This document shows, piece by piece, positions 31,800-43,979 of a DNA stretch of 64,000 nt. The first letter of the stretch is position 1; each line of letters opens with the position of its first letter. Position numbers and translations under genes: made by a program. A model generated the notes under the pieces. The model ran no database searches, was not told the origin of the DNA, and saw only the letters and a list, made by a program, of their open reading frames with translations. Source of the stretch: Exobasidium rhododendri (Eukaryota; Basidiomycota; Exobasidiomycetes; Exobasidiales; Exobasidiaceae); contig CP110631.1 of the NCBI GenBank assembly GCA_026210745.1, positions 2,418,001-2,482,000 of the forward strand. Reading direction: 5' to 3'.

Positions 31800-33325
31800 A
31801 TGGCTACCACGACTCCAACGTTCTTTAGCTGGCCTTCTGGCCCTCACACAGTGCAAGTCAGCGGTGACTGGGATAATTGGACTGAAAAGATCACACTAGA
31901 CAAGCAGACAGACGGCTCCTTTTCGAAGCAGGTAAGGCTCATTCTTCGGTGAATGCGAAGAAGAAACGTTTGGCAAAGCGGAGCTGCTCGGTGCGAGTAT
32001 TCTAGCTGACTTCCCTTTCCTCCAATACGCAGATCTCTTTGCCGTCGAACAACAAGGTGCACTACAAGTACGTCGTGGATGGAAATTGGACCACTAGCTC
32101 CACGTCTCCTCTCGTAGATGATGCTGGTAATCAAAACAACGTAGTCGAAGTAGGACCAGCCCTTACTGAGGCCGAGGCAGCCACCGCCAAAGCGGGAGAG
32201 ATTGGAGCCGGCGTGGCCGCTGGTGCAGTCGGTCTTGCGACAGCGGCTGGTGCAGCAGCTATGAGCTTCACCAATCACGTCAATGGAGAGACGACTGGCG
32301 ATACAGCAGTAAAAGAGGCAGAGCCAACCAAGGAGATCAGTGAAGCTGAAAAATCAGACGAACCCGCTGCAGCATTGAAATCATCCGCTGACGATGACAT
32401 TCGCAACAAGGTTCCGACCTCAATCACCTCTGCCACACATGCCATTGTTCCTGTCCTTGCAGGCGCTCTTGCGACCGTGACTGGAGCAGACATCTTACGA
32501 GGCAGTCCTGAAGCTCTACCGGTGACGGACAAGGAAGTGAAAGACACCCAAGCCAAAGCTATGAAGGGAGACAACGCATTCTTGGCTTCTAGGATAGAGC
32601 CACAGGGAGGTGCTATCACTGATCCAGGCCTAGCTGAGACTGAGAATGCCAAAGTGGCTGCAACAGTAGCGAAGAGTGCTACGGTGGGTGAGGCAGTGGT
32701 GCCGGTGACGCATAACGGTTTTGCTGCCAATGTGACTGCCGATACGGGCAACTTGACAACCGGTGCCGATGCTGGAAAGACTGGCGGTGAAAAGGCAGGC
32801 GCAGTGGCTGCTGCTTCCGCGGGTGCTTTGGGAGCCACAGTGGCCGGTGCCGCTTCTGTCTCTAGTCCAGCTTCCAACGATACCAAGACAGCCGCTGAAC
32901 CGATGTCGAAGCCAATCACTACGGCACCAGATAGCAAAGCATCAAACGTCACTACCGGAGAGAATATCAGCAAGAAAGCAGCTGACAAGGCGGCTGCACC
33001 TGCCGCAGCCTCCTCTGGTCCCCTGCTTGCCGGAAAAGAAACGACGACTCCTGCAAAATCGGAAAAGGTGACTCCAGCCAAGTCTTTGCCTGTGACGCCT
33101 AGTAAGCAAGTGGCAGCAGAGAAGAGTACACCGACACCCAAGGAAGGATCTCGAATCAGCACCCTTTCTAATTCGACAAAGAAGAGCAACGCCGATGTGG
33201 TGGCCAGCCCATCGCATACAGCCAATGGCAGTACCTCTTCCTCGAATCCAGCCACCCCAGAGCGAAAGAAGAAGCCAAGCATTTTCAACAAGATCAAGAC
33301 TGCTCTCGGTTCGCCAGCAAAGTAA
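31800..33325 (+). CDS. CBM48 (AMPK glycogen-binding type) protein, Crp1/Mdg1-like
   Basis: Two exons, 31800-31931 and 32033-33325, with a 101-nt GTAAGG..CAG intron in phase 0; 474 aa. The N-terminal 85 residues form an AMPK-type carbohydrate-binding module: FFSWPSGPHTVQVSGDWDNW, then VHYKYVVDGNW and NQNNVVEV after the splice. The remainder is Ala/Thr/Ser/Lys-rich low complexity and probably disordered. It ends in a basic RKKKPSIFNKIKTAL segment resembling the C-terminus of yeast Crp1/Mdg1-type proteins. No catalytic domain is attached, so a glycogen- or glucan-binding adaptor is likely. A long open frame on the opposite strand (33357-32275) mirrors the Ala/Thr composition and is not considered a gene. 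Confidence 0.8.
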
Positions 33326-33905
33326 TTGGTGTCGTCCGTCATTTGAATCGTATACATACCTTCCCAGACCTTTCTTATACCTCCTTCTCTCTCTCTCTTT
33401 CTTTACTATTCTTCACTATCGTTCTCTACTTTACTCTTCTAAGTCACGATGCCTCTGTGCTCTTCTTTGGAGACCTATGCTTCCTACTGATTGTCCTTCT
33501 CACGTACTCTTTTACTACCAGCCAACACGGTGCGGTGCAATTCTGTCTGTCCTTCTTTACCCTCTTGTCGTGCCTCGGCGTGCAAGATTCTGTATCTCCA
33601 ATGTATAACCCTGGTGGGCCTCTAGTCGATCGGAATGGACATAGAGTTGCAAAGTCCGCCATTGGATAGCAGACGTGGCTATCAATGATGTTCTCTCACA
33701 CACAGACCTCTGTCTGGAGGCGACGGGCCTACTATACGAAATTGTCAGCTCAGAGAATACACATATTCGGGGCTGCCGAGTGTGTACTTCTCCCTTAAGA
33801 ACAGGACATTGGCTGATGTGCAGTGTCATGACAAATTGCAGGAGGCTCATACTACAACTACGAGACAAACGCTGTTAATGCTTGCCCCTCTTAAAAAGCT
33901 TCTAC
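33326..33905. other. Convergent intergenic region
   Basis: 580 bp between the 3' ends of the CBM48 gene and MDV1. Pyrimidine-rich (TCTCTCTCTC near 33390) just after the CBM48 stop. The open frames present are hydrophobic translations of this pyrimidine tract. No RNA gene recognised. Confidence 0.4.
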
Positions 33906-36422
33906 CTACAGCGCCCAAACTTTGATGACACTGTCCTTTCCGCCTGAGACTGCATACCGGTCCATGTACCGTAGCTTTTCGACCGGCGAAGTGTGACCAT
34001 TCAGTGAGAGTGTCTTTTGCTGCAGAGACGTTCGATTGAAGATCTAAAAAGGAAAAGTAGTGTTGTCGCTTTGCGTCAGTACGGATAGAAAACAAAAGAG
34101 CATTCCTATCACCACTCGTCCCATGAAGAGAGCGGGTCTCACCTTGATCTGGTTCTCACCAGTTGCCGCCATGATCTTTCTACTATCGAATTGCAGACTC
34201 GTCACGGGATAATCGTATCGTATTGTATCGGAGATGGCACCCGTTCGAAGATCCCAGATCTGTGTGAATCGTGTTAGACTGTTGTCAGTCTCCTTGGTCG
34301 TCTGTTGTCGTCAAGAAGCAACTCACTCTGATGGACTTGTCCAAACTGCCGGATATGATGTGGGTCTCGTCAAATTGAAGGCATGTCACTGGACCGGTGT
34401 GACCATGCAGAGTTCGGTGCGCTTGGCCGGTTCTCACTGCAGAAGGAAGTGGAAAGAGGTGCAAAGGAGGCGTAAGTCTTCAGTCAATTGGTCCAACACG
34501 CCGGAAACGATCGCCCGCAACTTACTGTCCCACATCCTCACTGCACCGTCTCCACTCCCGCTAGCCAAAGCATACCCCCAAAACTGCACGCCACCGACGA
34601 AGTCCTGGTACATCTCCCAGCTGCCATCAGCAAATGCCGGAGTAGGATGACTGAAAGCTCCCGCATAATTCCTCTCTGCCATGAGAATAGAGTTGGCCGA
34701 AGTGGAAGGTGAAATCGTAGATGGACCCATGCTGTGACGAGATCGAATAGGAGAAGATCGAACAGAGTCTTCTGCATCTTGATCGGAAACGAGTGATTGC
34801 GACGAAGTCGGATTGGAAATTGCCCAAAGGATGTCCATTGTTAAGACACATTGACCAGTGTTGAGATCCCATTGACGCAGCGTTTTATCCGACGCACCAG
34901 TGACAAGACAGGTGTCATCAAAATACAGACTGGTGACTGCTTTGCTGTGCCCTTCCAACGACCTCAGACAAGGATCGTGATCCTTCTCTTTCTCCTCTTC
35001 TCCGAGGGAATTCTTGATCGCCGACAGCTCACCAGACTCCTTTAGACTTAGCCGTGTTTCGAAATCTTCCACCCGATGCAGGTCCCACAATTTGATCGAA
35101 GAATCAATGCCACCCGTGATACAGAGCTCATCTTCCACTTGAAGACATTTGACCGTGCCGATGTGACCACGTAATCTACCCACTTCCGATGCCGTGGAAA
35201 GATCCCAAACTCGAACAGTGTCGTCCAGAGCAGAGGAGACAAGAGTGCCGTAAGGTTCCGAAAAGTCAAGTGCGGTTATGGGCGCAGAATGATTGGAAAG
35301 AGTCATGAATGCTACACCAGAAGGCAATTCGTCATGCTCGGAAGGTAAAAAGAGCGGTCCTTTGCGCCTTCTAGAGTTGGTCTGCGGTGCGCTGTTACTT
35401 TGGTTCACCTCCAGACCACTACCTCCTGGCATCGCTCGTCGGTGTTTCATCACTGCCAACAATTCCGACACACCATCAAACTCATCGTTGAGCTCTAGCT
35501 CCTCTTCCCTTAGACCGAGTAAACTCTTTTGTAAATTTTGCTTTATAAGCTCCATCTCTGCTATTCTTGCCTCGACCTCTTCAATCTCGGAATTGATCAG
35601 CATCCTCCGTATGCTCAAATTTTCCTTTTCGGTGGAAATTTCTTCCTTTTGGATTTGCACCTCTTCCACTGTCAAGGGCACCTCCTTGGCTTTGTTGGCC
35701 AAAGTCCTCCTTGCTTTGCGCTTTTCTTTCTGTTTTTGTTGCAGCTCGCCATCTTCCTCGATGTCGACTTCCTTCGTATTACTGCCATTTATGAGCAAAC
35801 CGCGAGCATTGTCTGACATCTGCTTCAGTCCCATATGAAAATCTTCTCTCCCTCTTTGCTTCCTCCTCTTAGCTCTTCCTTCGAGATTACTTGGGAGTGT
35901 GGCCTGGAATCCTCTGAGTAGACTGACTTCTTTCGCTACTCCTCTTGGTTCTTGAATCTCTTCGTCTATATTGGCAGCATTGATACTCGATAAGATTTGG
36001 TACGAAGCTTCGAGCGCTTTCATATCAGTCGATGTTAACGGTCCTTGTCGTATGGTATTACCTAGTCGAACAAGCGATCTTGCTGGTTGATTGATGGAAT
36101 ATCCCCCGATTCCTGTCCTTGTCAATGGCAAGAAGCCGATCAATGCAGAATTAGAGACGTTGTTCGTCACTGTGTTCCCTGCAGCCACTGCTGCCGATAA
36201 AATGCGCGGTCTCATGATATGTGGTGCCACCTCTGCAAGTAGCCTGTTGTGCTCAGGCATCCCGTGAGACATCCCTCCGCTCAGACTAGGGCTAGCATGA
36301 GCAAATGGTGAAAAGTAAGCAGTGGTACTGGCAATCGCATCTGAGATGGTGGAGGTGGTGGCCTCAAACGGATTGGATCCTCCTCCTTCCCCCGAACCAC
36401 GATGGCTATTGTACTGAGGCAT
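33906..36422 (-). CDS. MDV1: Mitochondrial division WD-repeat protein Mdv1/Caf4
   Basis: Adaptor that links Fis1 on the mitochondrial outer membrane to the dynamin Dnm1. Four exons on the minus strand: 36422-34526, 34436-34327, 34259-34143, 34043-33906; 753 aa, introns 67-99 nt, phases consistent. The N-terminal third is helical (Fis1-binding region expected) and is followed by a coiled coil at about residues 245-325 rich in Glu and Lys. WD-40 repeats start near residue 375: [10 protein letters not shown] ... [15 protein letters not shown] ... [16 protein letters not shown] ... LRQWDL, then [22 protein letters not shown] ... IRIWDL and a last VIKVWAL at the C-terminus. An insert rich in Ser lies between repeats 3 and 4. 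The last three exons complete the propeller. Confidence 0.9.
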
Positions 36423-36796
36423 GAAGACAAGGGGTCGAAACGAAAAAGTGCGGGTGGTGACTTGTCCTACTTTGTGGACCTACGACAAGCCCAGTCGAGT
36501 GAGAAGAGAGGGACCTTCGCAGGTGACGTGCAAGTGATGTTGCTAAAGATACGATGGAAGAGCCCTTTAGGTACCCCAAATGAGCGCGTCTCGTCTTCTT
36601 TTCAATTTTTTAATCAATTTGAACGCCTAGCAGGAAGGAACAGAGACAAGCGCTTGCCTGGTGTGCTTGGGCAAAATATCACACACAGCCTTCATGATCG
36701 CTTAATTCAAGGTGCAACTGGAGTACTCAGGCCGCTTCTTTCACTTTGTGCCGTTCCTGCTCTCCCTTCTGCTTTGTCAAGTAGCGAGCCAGCACC
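36423..36796. promoter_or_regulatory. Shared divergent promoter of MDV1 and ARP5
   Basis: 374 bp between opposed ATG codons. No clear TATA box; an AT-rich patch lies at 36600-36620. Confidence 0.4.
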
Positions 36797-39393
36797 ATGG
36801 CACCCGTCGCCGTGTCACCGAGAGCTAGGGTCTCTGTTGAGGTACCGCCGGCCTACCAGATCATCGCAGTGGGAGATCGAGATCGAGTAAATCGTACCAC
36901 TCATTCGATAACGGACGAAAGAAAACCGACACAAAGAGCTGGTACGCCTTTGATCATCGATAATGGTAAGAGTCTTAGCAGAAGCATCGAGGGATAATAA
37001 AGACCCCCTGACTGTTCTAAATCAACGTCCTTCGATTTATATCAGGCTCCTACGAATTACGAGCAGGCTTCGCAACAGCGTCAACATCCACCGCACCCAC
37101 TTTGAGCTTTGAAAATGTGGTTTCGAAGTTCAGAGAGAGGAAGACGAATAAGAGCTTCATGCTGGCAGGTTCAGATTGCTTTGCAGATACTCAGAGCAGG
37201 GCTGGAGTCAAAAGTGCCTTTGACGGGGATGTGGTCACCAACATGGATATAATGGTACGTTTGCTTATGGCGAAGAGGGAAGGAGATTTCGGATACAAGA
37301 GTGCTGACGGCGCTGGTGTATGTGGCAGGAAAACGTTCTTGATTACGCCTTCCTACATCTCGGCATCAATTCTAGTACGGTCAATCACCCAATTCTGATG
37401 ACTGAAACGCTCTGCAACCCAACACATAGCCGGACACTGATGAATGAACTAATGTTTGAGACCTATCAGGTGCCTTCAATATGCTACGGCCTCGATTCGC
37501 TCTTTTCAGCCTATCAGAACGGTATCAGCGATGGCCTTGTGATCAGCAGTGGGAGAAACAGTACGACTCTACTTCCTATGCTAGATGGGAAAGGAATGGT
37601 AGACTTTTCAAAGAGGTGAGTCGATGAAGGTCTTCTGTAATACCGACATACGTGCTAAGCCACTTTCTATCTTGAAATGGAAGGCTCAATTGGGGTGGAC
37701 AACAAGCGAGTGAATATCTGTTGAAGCTCGTCCAACTAAAGTATCCTGCTTTCCCAACGAGAGTCACACTACCGCAAGCAGCTTGGATGCAGGAAAATAT
37801 GCTACAAGTGCAGGATGGAGAGCAGGAGAGCTATGAAGAGTTCATTGGGAGGCTGAGTAATCCCGACGAACTCGCCAAGGAAGACAAGATTCTTCAATTC
37901 CCTTTCACAGCAGAGACCAAAGAGGAAAAATCGCAAGAGGAGGTAGACGCTGCGCTGGAAAAGAGGAGGGAGAATGGGAGAAGACTGCAAGAGCAAGCTC
38001 AAAAGACGAGATTAGAAAAGATGCTGCAGAAGGAGAACGACCTGAAGTACTTTGAGCAAGTCAAAGAGTGGAAGTCAAAAGAAAGAAAAGCAGAATACTT
38101 TAAGAGATTGGAATCGGAGGGCTTCAAGGGTGAGAACGATCTTGAGTCGACCATTCGAAATTTGCAGATGACTCTTAAGAAGTTCAGGGCAAAACAACTA
38201 GGTGAAGAAGAAGGGGATGAGCAGATTGCGGTAGAGGTTCCATCTTTCGCGTTGGTAGAGGTGCCCGACGATCAGTTGGATGAGGAAGGTGTGAGAGAGA
38301 AGAGAAAGCAAAGACTTCTCAAGGCGGGCTACGAAGCACGATTACGAGCCAAAGCTGAAAAGGAAGAAGAAAGGAGACAAGTAGAAGCGCAACTAGAGAA
38401 GGATGACAATGAGCGGATCAACGATCCACGAGGATGGGCTTCGAAGAAACGCAGAGAGTATGAGGATACAATACAGCGTATCAAGGAGAGGAAGAGGAAG
38501 AAGGAGATGTTGAACGATCGAAAGAGTTTGGCGGCCCAGCAGAGAATGAAGAACATCACCAGTCTGGCAAGTGATGCACCTACAGGAGCGTCCAAGAGAA
38601 AACGCAGAGGTGGTGGTGGTGGTGGAGCAGGAGGAGGCGGAGATGATGACACTTTTGGCGCTGACGACGACGATTGGGCAATCTACAGAGAAATTCAGAA
38701 CGATGAAGATTCAGACGTTTCCGAGGAGGAGAACTCGACTTTGACAGCTCTGGAGCAGCGCCTCCTCGATCACGATCCCACGTTCACCGCTTCAGACACA
38801 TACGAGTCGCACCTCAAGAGGAAGAACAAGCTGACGTCGACCTTTTTGAGAGGCTACTATCCAGAGTGGGATGTAGAAGACGTAGCGCAACAGCATCAGA
38901 TACATCTCAATCTAGAGCGGAGTCGTGTGCCAGAGGTACTTTGGAAACCTTACTTTGCCGGTGTCGACCAGGCCGGGATTGACGAGGTGGCTAGCTTTAT
39001 CTTGGGTAACTTCAGCGTTGACGACAAGAGAAGCCGCTTGATGAATGTGAGTCAGATAAAGGTACAATCGACGGGGCATTTGTGTCGAAGCTGACCGTAT
39101 TCACTAAAATCTTCTTTTGGCAGAACGTCTTTGTCACTGGCCAACACACTCAGTACCCCAATTTCGACACTCGACTCTACCACTCTCTTCGAGCAACGCA
39201 GCCGGCCGCGTTGCCGGTGCGAGTAGTCAGAGCAAAGGATGTTCGATTCGATACTTGGAAGGGGATGCGAAAGTGGGCGCTAGACGATCAAGCGTCCTTT
39301 GAGCGGGCTTCCATCAGTCGCAAAGAATACGAAGAGAAAGGCTCTGAATGGTTCAAAGAGCATTCTTTTGCTTCCAATCTCGGTGGGGAGTAG
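36797..39393 (+). CDS. ARP5: Actin-related protein 5, INO80 chromatin-remodelling subunit
   Basis: Nuclear actin-fold protein of the INO80 complex, required for nucleosome sliding. Five exons: 36797-36965, 37046-37254, 37329-37615, 37684-39046, 39124-39393; 765 aa. The actin fold is recognisable in TPLIIDNGSYELRAGF (phosphate loop 1, rebuilt by the first splice), ENVLDYAFLHLGI, PILMTETLCNP, MFETYQVPSICYGLDSLFS, GLVISSGRNSTTLLPMLDG, LNWGGQQASEYL and the C-terminal NVFVTGQHTQYPNFDTRL. Between them lies the long charged, coiled-coil-prone insertion (about residues 250-530) that distinguishes Arp5 from actin. It contains a poly-Gly stretch and a lysine/arginine-rich block. Codon phase is consistent through four introns. 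Confidence 0.93.
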
Positions 39394-39494
39394 TAGAGCA
39401 GATCATATCTCTCACCTGTACTATTGAGAGAAGAGAGAAGTACATGAGTACGTGATGCAGCTACAATGTGGATTGATGAAAACGTGTCTCCTTT

Positions 39495-40787
39495 CTACTT
39501 CTGAAAGGGCTGGGTAAGCTGAGTCAGTCGAGCCTGCTGTACCTCTACGTTCTTGAGAGCATCCTTAACTTTGGTGTCCACCCAGGCTAAGTCATCCTTG
39601 CCTCGCATGAGACGCTTTTGAAACTCTTGGCTGTGGACGACGACATTGTTGACGCTCTCGCTTAGGTTGTGTTCGACATTGATGCTGCGTTAGACAAAGG
39701 AAGATGAAATCCTTTCCTACCATGCGGATCACGCTCGTCATTCTCCCTCACCTCTTCCTCTTAGGCTGATCGATGCCAAGACGGAATTTGCGCCACAGTT
39801 GATCTTGAAGCTGCTTTCGTTGAGTCTTCGCCTTGACACATGCGAAACGCCAATTCTCTGCGACGCACTGTGTGAAGAGTAAGTAGAAGATGGAGCTGAA
39901 GTAAAGAAATAGAAGGGAAAAATCTACGACGGTCTGGCACTCACCTTGTTGATGTCTTTGAGGCACTTATTGAGCTCCTTGCAATCTTCGGGGTCCGCTC
40001 TGGCATCTACCTTTTGCTTTTTACAAGGTGTGTGCTTGTTCGTGACGTTGTCGTCGCTACCATCGTCTGTGTCATCGTCAATTCTTCCTCGACGTTGCAT
40101 CGCAATCTCCTTCTTGTTTGGTTGGGAAGAAGGAATATGAATCTCACCGTCAAGCTGCCCAGTCGGGCTTTGCGATCGTGATCTCGTTGCTATAGGTGGC
40201 ACTGACTCTTCTCCATGTTGAAGCTCTTCTACCAGTTGTGATTCACTAGCATCACAATCTTCATCGTATGCTTCTCCAGCCTTTTTGGCAGGAAGATGAA
40301 GACCAGGACGCCGAGCCACATCTCGAATTCCCGTGGGACTTGATCTGTGTTGGCTCTGACTGCTTCCGGATGATTCGAGCACCACATTTACGCCTCTTTC
40401 CTGCAATACTTGACAAAATACTTCCAAATCCTTTTCTCCTCCTACGGTCGTACTTTTACCATCTGCCTGGAAATAGAATGCAATGACGTCCGAAATTACA
40501 TCGCCTTCACTGGATATGATTGGCTGCTTGGTAAAAAAGACGAGTGAAGTTGCATCCTTTGCAGTGTGGTAGTCCACTTGCTCGATGCACTCCAGCAAGA
40601 TCTCTACCGATATCTTTCTCTTTCTTTTCATTCCTTTCTGCACATCTTGACTAGAGTAGACGTATGTGCGAATTCGATCACTCGAAATGATGAGACTGTC
40701 ACCAGATTGGAACGGCGCGGTCGTCTTTGGAACTGCACGAAACTTGACAAATCGGATCAATACACCTTCATCACTAAATTCAATCAT
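39495..40787 (-). CDS. Unrecognised protein with basic and acidic low-complexity centre
   Basis: Three exons on the minus strand: 40787-39945, 39867-39752, 39684-39495; 382 aa. Donors are GTGAGT and GTGAGG, acceptors CAG, phases consistent. Residues 1-130 look like a compact beta-rich domain (IRFVKFRAVP, DSLIISSDRIRTYVYSS, VDYHTAKDATSLVFF, VIAFYFQADG), perhaps PH-like. Residues 140-255 are charged and probably disordered, with a KRK-type basic patch. The C-terminal 120 residues are helical: CVAENWRFACVKAKTQRK, WRKFRLGIDQPKRK, then SVNNVVVHSQEFQKRL and VKDALKNVEVQQARL. A nuclear protein is plausible. I do not recognise the family. A longer start is possible, because the N-terminus begins directly with a beta strand. 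Confidence 0.65.
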
Positions 40788-41214
40788 AGGTAGGAAATAT
40801 GGTTGGAGGAGGAAGGATGGTCACAGAAGAGGTCAGACGGGCATTCATACTCCTTTGCCCTTCTTTGCCTCGCCAAAGTCCCGCTCACTCATGGTCGTCT
40901 CTGTGCATCTCTTTTGGCATCACTTTGCAGGAATTTCAGCAGCCGCAAAGAATGAAGACCGTGATTACGAAATGAGGACTTTGCTCGCTGATAAAATCAA
41001 AGGTACAAAGAGAAGAAATGTTGCAAGTCCAAGCAATCGACGACTCGGCGCCTTTCATCTCGATCACTGCTTCCTTGGGCGTCTCACTGCGAGCGCGCCA
41101 CACGTGAATGGAGCGATATCGTTCTACAATCTTATGGTGATGAGGAATTACCGGTACTATACATGGAAGGATAGGCGAAGAGGCGAGGGAGCAACGATGA
41201 TGCCATCTCAGCAG
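40788..41214. other. Intergenic region between KU70 3' end and the 382-aa gene
   Basis: 427 bp holding the promoter of the unrecognised gene and the 3' end of KU70, both on the minus strand. A plus-strand open frame spans it but overlaps exons of both neighbours and starts from a non-ATG codon; not considered a gene. Confidence 0.4.
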
Positions 41215-43571
41215 CTACTTTTCATCCTTTTCAAGCATCTTGGTCAAATGCTCATCCAAGCGATCCACCAGCTCGCTCTTCTTGCCAGACTTTGGCAGGC
41301 GGTAGTAATCACAAGCTGCTTTCAACTTGTCAACGACCAGCTACAGGTAAAGAAGAACAGCGTTAGAATGGACAAGAGCGGTCCAGTCGCACGTCTTGAC
41401 ACCGAGCTCACCTTCCCTATCATTCCGTCAATGTGCTTTCGCTTGAGGTCTGGTTCGTCGTCGTTTGCAAAGTCAGCAGGTCGTTTCTTACTACTTGTCA
41501 TGACATCCTGCGTCACGAGCTTCCGAATGCGTGCGTCATCGGCCACAATGTCGTTCCACTCCGAGATCAAGTGTCCGGTTCTCTGAAGAAGGAAAGAGGG
41601 GGGATTTTGGCTAAACAACACAAACATACCCTGTCGACTTGTTCGTACCCACCTTCATTATTTGCGCATAATTTGGCAAAGTCTTGTCTTGTACCTGCGT
41701 CGGAACATCATCGTTGAATGCAACGGCCAGTAGGACTTGGTAATGGTGATTTAAGCCGGCGTTTGGGAAAAAGTCGGGGTTGAAGGCTGCATTTCGACTG
41801 AATGCCCTTACGACCTTGCCTGCCTGTTCAATCTGCTCCTCGTTTGCTGCAAAAGAAAAGACTCGCTTGGCGTCAATGGATGATGCAGCGCTCACTCCAT
41901 ACTAGGAATAGTCTCACCTTGTAGTTGGTCTCTATGCTTCTCCGGCGCTTCTCGGATATCGTCAGCATAAGGCAAAGGGATAACATACATGCCTGGTGGC
42001 TCAATCTGTCCATCAGCACCTCTTTCCTCCAATTGTGGTAGTAGCGCTGCAAAAGTGGGAATGACGTTTCTTCTTGCACTGAAGAGAGCGATGGCCATGC
42101 GCTTCTTCCTGGCCATACTTTTGAGCAAAGCGCTGAAAGCTCGAATAGAATTAGGGTATGGCTGGACAGATCATTGACAAGTCTTAGTCAATCCAGACGT
42201 GCAAGCCGCAAATCGGATACCACCACCACCACCACTTCTACTCACGAGATCGGAGGGGTATATGAAGTATGCGTGCTTGATGTTTTCGTGAAAGTGCAGC
42301 TCTCGCAGTGGCTTGAAGCCCATGATCTTTATGCTCGGCTCTTGACCAAAAGTCCGCAATTTCTGCATCTCGTGTTGCGAGAAGCGCACCTTTGAGCGGA
42401 GGTTGTTCTCCGTTCCAAAAGTAAATGCATGCTCTACATCTCGATCTTTGTCCAGCTCTCTACCGGTATCGGCACAATTCAGCGTTGTTTCGGTGATGAC
42501 CTCTTTGTAGACTATCGGATCATCTTCGTCTTCTCTCTCCATCGCCATCACTCGAACAGGCAGTCCTTTGTTTGCCTTGACGATAGTACAGTATCCCTTC
42601 ACTCCTATCGTCATCTCACTCCCAAGTGTCATGGGAACACTGAATATCACCCGCTTGGGCGTCTCGCGAGTGCCAATCTCCTGTTCTAGGTGGTTAAATT
42701 TGACGGTGGCATTCCATGTCTTGTGGTTGTAATTGGCAGCTTCAATTCTATCTTCTGGCTCTCCGCTAGTCTCATTGTTCTCCTCTGCATATGCACAGAA
42801 TAGATCACCATAAAAGTGAACCGTTTCAAAGGTATGGTCCTCGCCACTGACGAGGAAGGGCTCAAACTCGATTCCGCGCTTTGTCATACTTTTCACCTTT
42901 TCCAATGCAAGCCTCTGTTGCTCTGCTTTGCCCTTCTTATCTCCCATCGGATCGTCTTCGTTTGTGACGTAGAAGATTCTCTTGGAGCCTGCTTTTCCAG
43001 AGGCCAGCATCATTGCTTCTGCATTGCCCAAGGCGTGATGAATCCTGGACTGTTTCGCATTCGGCTTGTACTTTTCTCGGAAGTAGGAGGGACCGTTGTC
43101 GATAGAATTTTGCAAGTCGTCTTTGATCTCTGAGATGGGGGGAACGGCCACTTGATTGATTGTCTGTATCGTGATACTGTTAGGATAAGCTACGTTCTTT
43201 CCTGCCTCTAGAACATCCGTCTTTTCAGTGTTGAAGAGAAGTATGCCGCAGTGGTCTGCCGGGCTGTTGACTAGCTTACTTCTTTGAAACATATATGCCG
43301 CTTGCAAGGCTTTGTGGAAGAGGCTGACCTTTGGAATGGCGCTTCCGTGGTTCTCGCTGTTGTTGACGTCGTTGCCCATGTCCCCTTCACGTCCTTCAGA
43401 GAGGGGCACCATTTGGTCATGCATCTTGGTGCCGGCATCAATTAGCCAAAGAACTGTATCTCTCGTTGTCGGTAAGTCCCACTCGAGAAGCTCCTCTTCA
43501 TCTTCGTTAGCATCGTCTGATGGCTTGCCAGTATTCCTCCTGGGAAAGTGACCATAGCTGCCGCTTGGCAT
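41215..43571 (-). CDS. KU70: Ku70 DNA end-binding subunit (non-homologous end joining)
   Basis: Partner of Ku80 that threads onto DNA double-strand ends and recruits the ligase; also acts at telomeres. Five exons on the minus strand: 43571-42246, 42161-41918, 41846-41653, 41582-41412, 41340-41215; 686 aa. The N-terminal vWA-like domain shows DTVLWLIDAGTKM, CGILLFNTEKTD and RIFYVTNEDDP. The central Ku beta-barrel shows TIGVKGYCTI and HAYFIYPSDL, continuing after the splice as PYPNSIRAFSALLKSM and PPGMYVIPLPYADDIR. The C-terminal SAP domain (VDKLKAACDYYRLP ... GKKSELVDRL) is completed only by the last 126-nt exon. Start and phases are unambiguous. It is divergent from the LysM gene over about 400 bp. 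Confidence 0.94.
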
Positions 43572-43979
43572 CTCTTCCGTCAGCTACCACCGTGCCAATA
43601 TCAGATGTGGAGCGCGAAGCAACCAACACCAAACTCTGTTTCTACCAAATCGACCGCGACCTTCTTGCTAAATTGGACAATGTGCCGCTTTGTAGATATC
43701 CACGTGGCCCAATGCGTCCAACACCATTAGAGATGCAAGATGCACACAGGAACGACCCCCTCCCCCTCGAGTAGAGACTACAACACCCTCTCACTTACAG
43801 CACAGCTACTTCGAGCCCGACGTTGCCCTCGGCAAGAAAGCTTCAGCATCTGCGGGAAAAGGTGTAAGACATATTTTATCCCTTCCAGCCTGCCCTCTAC
43901 CAAATGAAGCGAGGGAGTATATAATTCATGACGTCTTGCAGTGGTAACTCGAAACATTATCTCGAGCGTGCCTCTCGTG
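43572..43979. promoter_or_regulatory. Divergent region between KU70 and the LysM gene
   Basis: 408 bp. A TATATAA element lies at about 43918-43924, some 55 bp before the LysM ATG. An upstream ATG at 43928 is in another frame. An AG-bounded segment 43801-43862, followed by a GTGTAAG-like donor, could be a 5' exon of the LysM transcript. The plus-strand frame ending at 43774 has coding-like residues but no recognisable family. Confidence 0.35.

Noticed and set aside
32275-33357. 360-codon open frame on the strand opposite the CBM48 gene
   Set aside because: It mirrors the Ala/Thr-rich repeats of the CBM48 protein, has no domain, and the plus strand is clearly coding with a proper splice.
40666-41586. 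306-codon plus-strand open frame
   Set aside because: It overlaps exons of two well-supported minus-strand genes and the intergenic spacer; no domain.
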